DNA of 64,000 nucleotides from Pontixanthobacter sp. CEM42 (GTDB lineage: Bacteria > Pseudomonadota > Alphaproteobacteria > Sphingomonadales > Sphingomonadaceae): assembly GCF_017812015.1 (NCBI RefSeq), contig NZ_JADQTN010000001.1, positions 846,501-910,500 of the forward strand. The letters run 5' to 3'. Numbering within the stretch: position 1 is the first letter of the stretch; every line of letters begins with the position of its first letter. The translations under genes were made by a program, and so were the position numbers. The notes beneath the pieces were generated by a model, which was not told the origin of the DNA, ran no database searches, and worked only from the letters and a program-made list of their open reading frames with translations. Positions 57,112 to 64,000 of the stretch are shown piece by piece.

Positions 57112-57512
57112 GTGAGCCAGACATAAATCAAATCCGCGACCGCCTATTGCTCGAACTTGTTCGGCGGAATGCAACGAATCAAAAGCCAATGAACCCCTTG
57201 ATTGTGAGTGAGGAAATTTGGCCAGATGTTGATTGGAAAAATCAAGCTGCAACTGTTCGAAGTGCGGCATTTTTGCTCACTAAGAACGAGCCGAAGTTTG
57301 CTAAACGAGTAATTGATAGTGAAGGACCTGGTTTGGTTCTAATTGCTCAGACTGCAGCAGGAAAGTCTGCGGCTGCGCACCTCGAAGCTTCGCCAGAAAC
57401 TAATACAAGTCCGTCGAGAGATTGGACTAAAATCGGCGCGATAGCCGCATGGATAATGATCCCACTTACCATTCTTGGGTTAGTCATAATGTATTGCTTG
57501 GACAAAACCTAA
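57108..57512 (+). CDS. unknown protein, predicted winged helix plus C-terminal membrane anchor, between carA and carB
   Basis: 134 residues, GTG start overlapping the carA stop by four bases and TAATG overlap with carB, so it is translationally coupled on both sides. Residues 1-75 look like a winged helix: [13 protein letters not shown], then a polar helix, [12 protein letters not shown] and a wing-like [14 protein letters not shown]. Residues 75-100 are a polar linker ([12 protein letters not shown]) and 105-131 a single membrane helix, ending CLDKT. No Walker or enzyme motif is present. The gene is visibly AT-richer than carA and carB. It is not a carbamoyl-phosphate synthase part known to me; a membrane-tethered regulator is a guess from shape only. 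Confidence 0.7.
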   Translation: MSEPDINQIRDRLLLELVRRNATNQKPMNPLIVSEEIWPDVDWKNQAATVRSAAFLLTKNEPKFAKRVIDSEGPGLVLIAQTAAGKSAAAHLEASPETNTSPSRDWTKIGAIAAWIMIPLTILGLVIMYCLDKT

Positions 57513-60500
57513 TGCCCAAAAGAACAGACATTTCCTCGATCCTCGTTATTGGCGCTGGTCCTATTATTATCGGGCAGGCGTGCGAGTTTGATTATTCCGG
57601 CACCCAGGCGATCAAGGCGCTGAAGGAGGAGGGCTATCGCGTCATCCTCGTCAATTCCAACCCGGCCACGATTATGACCGATCCGGAATTTGCTGATGCG
57701 ACTTATATCGAGCCAATCACGCCTGAAATCGTCGCCAAGATTATCGAGAAAGAGCGCCCCGATGCGGTGCTGCCGACGATGGGCGGGCAGACGGCGTTGA
57801 ACTGCGCCTTGTCGCTCGAGTCCATGGGTGTGCTGGAGAAATTCGGCGTTCAGATGATCGGCGCCGATGCCGAAGCCATCGACAAGGCGGAAGACCGCCA
57901 GAAATTCCGCGATGCGATGGATAAGATCGGCCTCGAAAGCGCGCGCAGCGGTGTCGCGCATTCGGTCGAAGAAGCGCAGGAAATCGTCAAGCGCACCGGC
58001 CTGCCGAGCATTATCCGCCCCAGCTTCACCCTTGGCGGAACCGGCGGCGGCATCGCCTATAACAAGGCCGAGTTCGAGCGGATCGTCCGCGAAGGGCTGG
58101 AAGCCAGTCCGACCACCGAGGTTCTGATCGAGGAATCGCTGCTCGGTTGGAAAGAATATGAAATGGAAGTCGTCCGTGACAAGGCGGACAATTGCATCAT
58201 CATCTGTTCGATTGAAAATGTCGATCCGATGGGCGTGCATACGGGCGACAGCATCACCGTGGCTCCCGCGCTGACGCTGACCGACAAAGAATATCAGATC
58301 ATGCGCAATGCCAGCATCGCGGTTCTGCGCGAGATCGGCGTCGAAACCGGCGGATCGAATGTACAGTTTGCCGTCAATCCGGCAGATGGCCGCTTGATCG
58401 TGATCGAAATGAACCCGCGCGTTTCGCGGTCGTCAGCATTGGCGTCCAAAGCTACCGGCTTCCCGATTGCGCGTGTCGCAGCGAAGCTGGCGGTAGGCTA
58501 TACGCTCGACGAAATTACCAACGAGATCACCGGCGCTACACCGGCGAGCTTTGAGCCTACTATCGATTACGTGGTTACCAAGATCCCGCGTTTTGCGTTC
58601 GAGAAGTTCAAAGGCGCCAAAGACGAGCTCGCCACGGCGATGAAATCGGTCGGCGAAGTCATGGCGATTGGCCGCAACTTTCAGGAATCGATGCAAAAGG
58701 CATTGCGCGGTCTGGAAACCGACCTCGACGGCTTTAACCGGGTTACAGAACTCGAAGGCGTGAGCCGCGATGTTCTGACCGGTTCGCTCTCCAAACGCTC
58801 CCCCGACCGCATTCTGAAAGTCGCTCAGGCTTTCCGCGAAGGCTTGAGTGTTGAGGATATCAACCAGATCACAGGCTACGACACATGGTTCCTGCGCCAG
58901 ATCGAAGAGATCATCGCGGCGGAAAAGGACGTTTCCGAGAACGGTCTGCCCAATGATGCCGCGGGTCTGCGCAAGCTGAAATCAATGGGCTTCTCCGATA
59001 AACGTCTTGCCACTTTGGCGGTGCGTTCGGTCGGCGTGGCAGGCGGCATGGGCGAAACCCAAGCGCGCCGTTCCGGCTTGCTCCACGATGCATTGCAGGC
59101 GATGGCCGGCGCGACGTCTGAAGACGAAGTCCGCGATTTGCGGCGCAAGTTGGGCGTTCTGCCAGTATTCAAACGCATCGATAGCTGCGCGGCGGAGTTC
59201 GAGGCGATCACGCCCTACATGTACTCGACTTACGAGGCACCGACTCTCGGCGAGCCCGAGTGCGAAGCGGACACGTCCGACCGCCGCAAGATCGTCATTC
59301 TCGGCGGCGGTCCGAACCGGATCGGGCAGGGGATCGAGTTCGACTATTGCTGCGTCCACGCCTGTTTCGCACTCGCCGAAGCTGGCTTCGAAACGATCAT
59401 GGTCAATTGCAACCCGGAAACAGTCTCGACTGACTATGACACCTCTGACCGACTCTATTTCGAACCGCTAACAGTCGAGGATGTGCTCGAAATTCTGCGC
59501 GTTGAACAGCAATCCGGCGAGCTTGTCGGAGTAATTGTGCAATTTGGCGGCATGACACCGCTGAAACTGGCGCAGGCGCTGGAGGATGAGGGCATTCCAA
59601 TCCTCGGCACTAGCCCCGATGCAATCGACCTCGCCGAGGACCGCGAGCGGTTTGCAAAACTGGTGAACGAGCTGAAGCTTAAACAGCCGGAAAACGGCAT
59701 TGCATACAGCCGCGATGAAGCTGCGGCTGTCGCATCATCCATCGGCTATCCGGTACTGCTGCGTCCATCCTATGTCCTTGGCGGTCGCGCGATGGAAATT
59801 GTCGACAGCGAGGCGCAGCTCGATGATTACATCAAAACCGCGGTGAATGTTTCCGGCGATAGTCCAGTGTTGGTCGACCAATATCTGCGCGACGCAATCG
59901 AGTGCGATGTCGACGTGATTTGCGATGGTGATCAGGTCGTCGTCGCGGGCGTGATGCAGCATATCGAAGAAGCAGGTGTCCACTCGGGCGATAGCGCTTG
60001 CACGATCCCGCCCTATTCACTGCCCGCCGATATCGTCACTGAAATGGAAGTTCAGGCGGAAGCGCTGGCGAAAAGTCTAGGCGTTCTGGGCCTGATGAAT
60101 GTCCAGTTCGCGGTGAAAGATGGCGAAGTCTATCTGATCGAAGTCAATCCGCGTGCAAGCCGGACAGTGCCTTTCGTTGCCAAAGCCATTGGACAGCCCG
60201 TTGCAAAGGTCGCATCACGCGTAATGGCAGGTGAGAAGATCGACACATTCCCCGCATTCAAGCGCGACCTGGACTATATGGCGGTCAAAGAGGCCGTGTT
60301 CCCGTTCGGGCGTTTCCCCGGCGCTGATCCGGTTTTGACTCCAGAAATGAAGTCGACTGGCGAAGTCATGGGCATCGACCACGATTTCCCGACCGCATTC
60401 CTGAAATCGCAGCTTGGCGCAGGTGTGACTTTGCCCGAAGCCGGCGTTGTATTTGTCTCGGTGAAAACGGGCGATAAACCGATTATCGTGCCAGCGGTCA

Positions 60501-60835
60501 AAACGCTGGTTGAATGCGGCTTCACGATCATCGCGACCGGCGGAACACAACGCTATCTCAGCGAGCAGGGCTTGCCAGTCGAGCGCGTGAACAAGGTCGC
60601 CGAAGGACAGCCGCATATTGTCGACAAAATGATCGATGGCGAGGTCGATCTGGTAATTAATACGACCGAGGGTTGGCAGAGTATGATCGACAGCAAATCG
60701 ATCCGTGCAACGGCGCTGGAAATGAAGATTCCATACTATACCACAGCCGCCGCATCACTCGCCACGGCAGAGGCAATTCGTCTGGTAAAGCCCGCTACGC
60801 TTGAAGTGCGCTCGCTTCAGGACTATTATAGCTGA
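57512..60835 (+). CDS. carB: carbamoyl-phosphate synthase large subunit
   Basis: 1107 residues. Two homologous ATP-grasp halves ([17 protein letters not shown] in the first, [16 protein letters not shown] in the second) phosphorylate bicarbonate and carbamate, with the oligomerisation domain between them and a C-terminal MGS-like allosteric domain (from about residue 960, [13 protein letters not shown]). Feeds pyrimidine and arginine synthesis. Confidence 0.97.
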   Translation: MPKRTDISSILVIGAGPIIIGQACEFDYSGTQAIKALKEEGYRVILVNSNPATIMTDPEFADATYIEPITPEIVAKIIEKERPDAVLPTMGGQTALNCALSLESMGVLEKFGVQMIGADAEAIDKAEDRQKFRDAMDKIGLESARSGVAHSVEEAQEIVKRTGLPSIIRPSFTLGGTGGGIAYNKAEFERIVREGLEASPTTEVLIEESLLGWKEYEMEVVRDKADNCIIICSIENVDPMGVHTGDSITVAPALTLTDKEYQIMRNASIAVLREIGVETGGSNVQFAVNPADGRLIVIEMNPRVSRSSALASKATGFPIARVAAKLAVGYTLDEITNEITGATPASFEPTIDYVVTKIPRFAFEKFKGAKDELATAMKSVGEVMAIGRNFQESMQKALRGLETDLDGFNRVTELEGVSRDVLTGSLSKRSPDRILKVAQAFREGLSVEDINQITGYDTWFLRQIEEIIAAEKDVSENGLPNDAAGLRKLKSMGFSDKRLATLAVRSVGVAGGMGETQARRSGLLHDALQAMAGATSEDEVRDLRRKLGVLPVFKRIDSCAAEFEAITPYMYSTYEAPTLGEPECEADTSDRRKIVILGGGPNRIGQGIEFDYCCVHACFALAEAGFETIMVNCNPETVSTDYDTSDRLYFEPLTVEDVLEILRVEQQSGELVGVIVQFGGMTPLKLAQALEDEGIPILGTSPDAIDLAEDRERFAKLVNELKLKQPENGIAYSRDEAAAVASSIGYPVLLRPSYVLGGRAMEIVDSEAQLDDYIKTAVNVSGDSPVLVDQYLRDAIECDVDVICDGDQVVVAGVMQHIEEAGVHSGDSACTIPPYSLPADIVTEMEVQAEALAKSLGVLGLMNVQFAVKDGEVYLIEVNPRASRTVPFVAKAIGQPVAKVASRVMAGEKIDTFPAFKRDLDYMAVKEAVFPFGRFPGADPVLTPEMKSTGEVMGIDHDFPTAFLKSQLGAGVTLPEAGVVFVSVKTGDKPIIVPAVKTLVECGFTIIATGGTQRYLSEQGLPVERVNKVAEGQPHIVDKMIDGEVDLVINTTEGWQSMIDSKSIRATALEMKIPYYTTAAASLATAEAIRLVKPATLEVRSLQDYYS

Positions 60836-60946
60836 GAAACAGACGACTTTTCCCGACATTCAATCCGGTATCAGTCGCTCCTGATGGGGCGGCACGGCGC
60901 TGAATTGTCTTTCGGTTCAGGTCTTTAGATAAGATTGAGAGTTACG

Positions 60947-61414
60947 ATGGAAAAGGTTCCAATGCTGGCCGAGGGCTACGAAAAGCTCACGACAGAACTC
61001 AAAGAGCTGCGTGCAGAGCGCCCGAAAATTGTCGATGCGATCGAAGAAGCGCGCGCGCATGGTGACCTTTCCGAGAACGCGGAGTATCACGCGGCGAAGG
61101 AACGTCAGGGCCAGGTTGAGGCTATGATTGGTGATATCGAGAGCAAGGTAACCCGCGCGCAGATCATCGATCCAAAGACGCTGTCGGGCGACCGCGTTGT
61201 CTTTGGTGCGACTGTCACGCTGCTCGATGATGATGACAAACCGGTGAAATACCAGATTGTTGGTGAGACCGAGGCTGAGGCGGCTAAGGGCCGTATCTCT
61301 TACAGCTCACCGCTAGGCCGTGCATTGATTGGTAAAGATCTGGGTGATGAAGTCGAAGTGACGGTTCCGTCAGGCGACAAGTTCTACCTGATCGAGAAAA
61401 TCCAATATATTTGA
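60947..61414 (+). CDS. greA: transcription elongation factor GreA
   Basis: 155 residues from the ATG at 60947. The N-terminal coiled coil carries the acidic tip in [17 protein letters not shown], which reaches into RNA polymerase to stimulate cleavage of backtracked RNA; the C-terminal globular domain has [14 protein letters not shown]. 111 bases after carB. Confidence 0.97.
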   Translation: MEKVPMLAEGYEKLTTELKELRAERPKIVDAIEEARAHGDLSENAEYHAAKERQGQVEAMIGDIESKVTRAQIIDPKTLSGDRVVFGATVTLLDDDDKPVKYQIVGETEAEAAKGRISYSSPLGRALIGKDLGDEVEVTVPSGDKFYLIEKIQYI

Positions 61415-61429
61415 TGGTGTTGAGGGCGC

Positions 61430-61918
61430 TTAGCTTAGCGTCTTTTCCATCGCGAAATTGTGGATCGGCACAGACTGACCGTCATGGTCGATCGTGAAGT
61501 CGCGTCGCTCTGTAACGACATATCCGGCGCGCTCAAATGCCGGACGAGCGAGTTCGCTAGCTTCGGTATAGAGCTTGGCTAAACCCAAACCCCGCGCATG
61601 GTATTCAGCGCGTGCCAGGACTTTGTCAGCTAGTCCCTGACGTGTGTGATCGGGGTGGCAATAGAGCATGTCCAGATGCCCGTCCGGTTCCAGCAGCGAA
61701 TAGGCGACAGCTTTGTCATCTGCATCGACAGTCACAAACACTATATGACCAGAATGCACGCGTTCGCGCAGGCGATCTGCCGAGCTGTGACGAGCAGCCC
61801 ATGCATCGACTTGCGCTTGTGAATAACCGGCTAGCCCGACCGTCCTGATCGCCGCCAAGGTTAGGTCGTGGATCGTTTCCGCGTCGCTGTCGGCATATTC
61901 GCGGACACGATAATTCAT
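61430..61918 (-). CDS. GNAT-family N-acetyltransferase
   Basis: 162 residues. The acetyl-CoA site is LDMLYCHPDHTRQGLADKVLA, with the Q/RxxGxA pyrophosphate loop slightly modified (RQGLAD). The ending LYTEASELARPAFERAGYVV is standard. Substrate unknown. Confidence 0.82.
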   Translation of the reverse strand: MNYRVREYADSDAETIHDLTLAAIRTVGLAGYSQAQVDAWAARHSSADRLRERVHSGHIVFVTVDADDKAVAYSLLEPDGHLDMLYCHPDHTRQGLADKVLARAEYHARGLGLAKLYTEASELARPAFERAGYVVTERRDFTIDHDGQSVPIHNFAMEKTLS

Positions 61919-61924
61919 CGGAAA

Positions 61925-62158
61925 TTAGATCGCGTCGGGCGTCAGCAGCTTGTGCAGCGGGACGATGACATATTTCATTTCGGCATCGTCGACTGTGCGC
62001 TGGGCATTGCCGCGCCATGCTTCAACGGCATTGTCGTAATCGCTGAATACGCCAACAACGTGGACACTTTCAGGGTCCTGAAACTCCATGCTGCGCGGGT
62101 CGGTCACTTTGCCGCCCATGACTAGGTGCAGCGTTTGTTTGAATTCTGTCTCTTCCAT
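61925..62158 (-). CDS. DUF4170 family protein
   Basis: 77 residues from the ATG at 62158. LHLVMGGKVTDP, VVGVFSDYDNAVEAWRGNAQRTVDDAEMKYVIV is the typical DUF4170 sequence, found in alphaproteobacteria, function unknown. Six bases from the GNAT gene, so co-transcribed. Confidence 0.88.
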   Translation of the reverse strand: MEETEFKQTLHLVMGGKVTDPRSMEFQDPESVHVVGVFSDYDNAVEAWRGNAQRTVDDAEMKYVIVPLHKLLTPDAI

Positions 62159-62194
62159 GATCGGAACCTTTATCAATCGGGGGACTATGGCGCG

Positions 62195-62238
62195 CGCAAT
62201 AAAGAAAATGGCGCGGCAGGCAAGCCCGCTGCGCCATT
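62195..62238 (-). terminator. Rho-independent terminator of the small membrane protein cluster
   Basis: A near-perfect stem between 62207-62220 and 62225-62238 (AATGGCGC arms) followed on the minus strand by TTTCTTTATT. It ends the transcript of the cluster at 62.3-64 kb and isolates it from DUF4170. Confidence 0.8.
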
Positions 62239-62260
62239 ACCTTGGTCAAGAAGCGGTGCT

Positions 62261-62755
62261 TTAAGCGCGGGCGCGAGAGCGCAGATCGCGGATTGAACGT
62301 CCGGCTTTCTTGCCGGCATTCCGCGTCAGTGTTTTCGCCGCCGCCGCCGCGTTGCCGCTAATGAAGGATGCTTTGCGCTTTGCAGCGCCGGCATTGTCAT
62401 TGATGGCGTCGCCAATGTCTTCGATGGTGTCCTTGCTCGTTTGCGCCGCATCGGTCGCGGCATCGAATAGGCCGGTCGCATAAGCTGCGCCGAGTTCAGC
62501 GGCATAGCTTGCAAATTCGTTGACTTTGGAGCCAGCGGCTTTGCCTGCCCTGCGGCCGGGTTTTGTCATGGCGCCAATGGCAAGGCCGAGAACAGCCACG
62601 CCCGCAACGGTTGCCAGCGGGTGCAATTTTACGAAATCAGTGGCGGTTTCTGACGCATCACGCGCCAGTTGGCCGAGGGTACGCTCTTCATTGCGCTGCT
62701 CGGCGGCTTCGATTTTGGCCTTTAATTCTGCTCGTTTGCCATCACTGCTGGACAT
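62261..62755 (-). CDS. membrane-anchored Ala-rich protein, DUF883-like
   Basis: 164 residues. A charged N-terminal helix (KRAELKAKIEAAEQRNEERT) leads to a glycine-zipper membrane segment (LATVAGVAVLGLAIGAM) and a long basic Ala-rich tail (KKAGRSIRDLRSRARA). It resembles ElaB/YqjD-type inner membrane proteins but with the membrane segment in the middle. Last of the cluster. Confidence 0.65.
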   Translation of the reverse strand: MSSSDGKRAELKAKIEAAEQRNEERTLGQLARDASETATDFVKLHPLATVAGVAVLGLAIGAMTKPGRRAGKAAGSKVNEFASYAAELGAAYATGLFDAATDAAQTSKDTIEDIGDAINDNAGAAKRKASFISGNAAAAAKTLTRNAGKKAGRSIRDLRSRARA

Positions 62756-62767
62756 GGGGGTCTCCTG

Positions 62768-63100
62768 CTAGATTTCGTCTATATCTTTCGCTTCCGCGGT
62801 TAGTTGCTCGTCGCCGTCTAGGTCTTCGTCGCGGAACAGTTCCATAATCGGATTGCGAGCGAACCAGAGGATCACCGCTGCGACCAACGCGGCGAGGGCG
62901 CCCTTGTTGCTGTCCGCGACTTCAACGGCCTCTTCAAAGACATCGGTCGCGCCTTCCGACATCCGGGTTGCAAGCCGTGCGCCTACGCCCTTCACGCCGA
63001 CATCATTTTTCAAATGACTGACATCTGCTTTGACCAATGCCAGCGCGGCGTCGCGCAAATTGCGGTCCTCGCGCATTTGCTGTTCGAGGCGGCGGCTCAT
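62768..63100 (-). CDS. small membrane protein, YqjK-position
   Basis: 110 residues: a charged N-terminal half, one membrane helix (GALAALVAAVILWFARNPI) and an acidic C-terminus. Its start overlaps the holin-like gene's stop by four bases. No clear family; in enterobacteria the corresponding third gene is yqjK. Confidence 0.7.
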   Translation of the reverse strand: MSRRLEQQMREDRNLRDAALALVKADVSHLKNDVGVKGVGARLATRMSEGATDVFEEAVEVADSNKGALAALVAAVILWFARNPIMELFRDEDLDGDEQLTAEAKDIDEI

Positions 63101-63513
63101 GCGTCATCTTCCTTGAACGCCTGTGCCGCTTTCGAGAACCGTGATTTAGCCATCAAACCGAAGATTACCGTTCCACCCAGCAAAGTGCCAACAACTGCCA
63201 GCATTGCCCAAACGGGGCCAATCACGGGTGCCAAGGCAAATATCCCGCCGACCACCAAGCCGATCAGCGCAAGATGAAGAAATCCAAGCGCAGCCAAAAC
63301 AAGGCCAATCCCGGATTTCCCATTGCCGGCCGCGAACGAAAGCCGCGTTTTCTGGTATGCCAGCTCTGCTTCGACATAGGTCTTGCCATCGTCGATCAGC
63401 GCATTGACGTCGTCAGCCAGCGACCGCTCGGGCGGGGGATCGAACTGCTCGATCTCTTCATCAGAGGGATCCTGCCGGCGTTCTGGGTCACCGGGCAGGT
63501 CGTCATCGAGCAT
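63097..63513 (-). CDS. phage-holin-family (YqjE-like) membrane protein
   Basis: 138 residues. An acidic N-terminus, an amphipathic segment (ADDVNALIDDGKTYVEAELAYQKTRL) and two membrane helices (VLAALGFLHLALIGLVVGGIF and GPVWAMLAVVGTLLGGTVIFG) match Phage_holin_3_6/YqjE. There is no prophage around it; in bacteria YqjE is a chromosomal membrane protein of unknown role. Confidence 0.8.
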   Translation of the reverse strand: MLDDDLPGDPERRQDPSDEEIEQFDPPPERSLADDVNALIDDGKTYVEAELAYQKTRLSFAAGNGKSGIGLVLAALGFLHLALIGLVVGGIFALAPVIGPVWAMLAVVGTLLGGTVIFGLMAKSRFSKAAQAFKEDDA

Positions 63514-63539
63514 TGGTTTCAGTCCCCCGCGAGGTATGT

Positions 63540-64000
63540 TTAGCGGCGACCGCCAAACAGGCGAGCGACCAGAAAGCCGACAACGGCTGCAATGCCGATA
63601 GCGGTTCCGGGGCTCTTACGCACGGCTTCGCGCGCATCTTCACCCAATTCTTCAACGCTTTTGTTGTCGAGCTTGGCTGCAGTTTCTTGCAAGCTGCGCG
63701 ATGTTTTGCGCGCATAGTCGCCATATTTCTCACCGAGCTTCTCGTCGACGACTTCGGCGCTGTCGGAGATCATTTTACCGAGCGAGGCGATACCGTCGCT
63801 GGTTTTAGCTTTCGCCTCGACCGCTAGTTCACCAGCGCGCTCTTTGGCTTCACCAGTCCAGTCTTCGGACTTGTCCTTGGCTTGATCACGATAGGCGACT
63901 GCGCGAGAAGATGCTTCGTCCTTCAACGCCGCGGCACCTGCCTTTGCCTCTTCAAGCGCTGCGTTAAAGCGTGTTTTCGCTTCTACGGTCGCATCGGCCT
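63540..64000 (-). CDS. YqjD/DUF883-like membrane-anchored protein (5' end outside window)
   Basis: At least 152 residues; the frame is open to the right edge, so the start is missing (the TTG at 63926 is only an internal codon). A long, highly charged helical region rich in Ala, Glu and Lys (…AKDKSEDWTGEAKERAGELA…) ends in a short C-terminal membrane helix with the pattern KSPGTAIGIAAVVGFLVARL and Arg-Arg, the layout of the DUF883 YqjD/ElaB family that ties hibernating ribosomes to the inner membrane. First gene of the cluster as seen here. Confidence 0.75.
   Translation of the reverse strand, partial: ADATVEAKTRFNAALEEAKAGAAALKDEASSRAVAYRDQAKDKSEDWTGEAKERAGELAVEAKAKTSDGIASLGKMISDSAEVVDEKLGEKYGDYARKTSRSLQETAAKLDNKSVEELGEDAREAVRKSPGTAIGIAAVVGFLVARLFGGRR

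Noticed and set aside
63097-63513. Holin-like protein as a sign of a prophage
   Set aside because: No integrase, terminase, capsid or lysis genes are near; the neighbours fit the chromosomal yqjDE-type cluster instead.

Overview
The window is a stretch of chromosome from an alphaproteobacterium, most likely a member of the Sphingomonadales close to Erythrobacteraceae. This is inferred from gene content and order, not from a database match: an exosortase-linked prsR-prsT pair, phoR-pstCAB-phoU-phoB, rpiB-glyA-nrdR-trmJ, yqeY-dnaG-rpoD, COQ4, a DUF4170 protein and a fungal-type long LeuA. Base composition is moderately GC-rich, with a few visibly AT-richer spots (about 19.4-21.0 kb and 57.1-57.5 kb). 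Most of the window is core genome. There is no prophage, insertion sequence or CRISPR array.

Layout. 1-2.8 kb: the end of an exosortase/PEP-CTERM regulatory locus (prsR, prsT). 2.9-7.4 kb: an SBF-like transporter, a TerC/DUF475 membrane protein, panB and a sodium symporter. 7.5-13.7 kb: the phosphate regulon block phoB-phoU-pstB-pstA-pstC-phoR on the minus strand, with a clear Pho box before pstC and no pstS. 13.75-13.96 kb: two identical tRNA-Glu genes. 14-19.4 kb: recJ, a flavodoxin-like protein, an unknown protein with an odd start, a nitronate monooxygenase and an amidohydrolase. 19.4-21 kb: an AT-richer accessory patch with one unrecognised coiled-coil membrane protein. 21-28.1 kb: branched-chain amino acid synthesis (leuA with a leucine-rich leader peptide, then ilvB-ilvN-ilvC), separated by three poorly known genes. 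28.2-32.7 kb: miaA and serB (overlapping head to head), a nitroreductase, COQ4 and a lipoprotein. 32.2-36.1 kb: purL with DUF3052 and two small membrane proteins. 36.2-42.7 kb: a plus-strand run xseB-ispA-coaD, a cyclophilin, queA, an ABC-2 exporter pair and tgt. 42.7-50 kb: a quinone-reductase-like protein, rpsD, chorismate mutase, the rpiB-glyA-nrdR-trmJ operon and an M28 peptidase. 50-57 kb: DUF2059, rpoD, dnaG, a lipoprotein and yqeY. 55.9-61.4 kb: carA, a small unknown gene, carB and greA. 61.4-64 kb: a GNAT enzyme, DUF4170 and four small membrane-anchored proteins resembling the enterobacterial yqjD-yqjE cluster, the last of them cut by the right edge.

How the genes fit together. PhoR/PhoB and PhoU control the Pst importer through the Pho box. 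LeuA and IlvBNC make leucine, valine and isoleucine, and PanB draws on the same ketoisovalerate pool. CoaD uses the pantothenate made downstream of PanB. QueA and Tgt make queuosine. CarAB and PurL feed pyrimidine and purine synthesis. DnaG, RpoD and YqeY form the usual replication/transcription cluster.

The most interesting items are: the small gene wedged with overlapping stop/start codons between carA and carB (predicted winged helix plus membrane anchor); the leuA leader peptide and stem; the AT-richer patch at 19.4-21 kb; the head-to-head overlap of miaA and serB; and the yqjDE-like membrane protein cluster at the right end.
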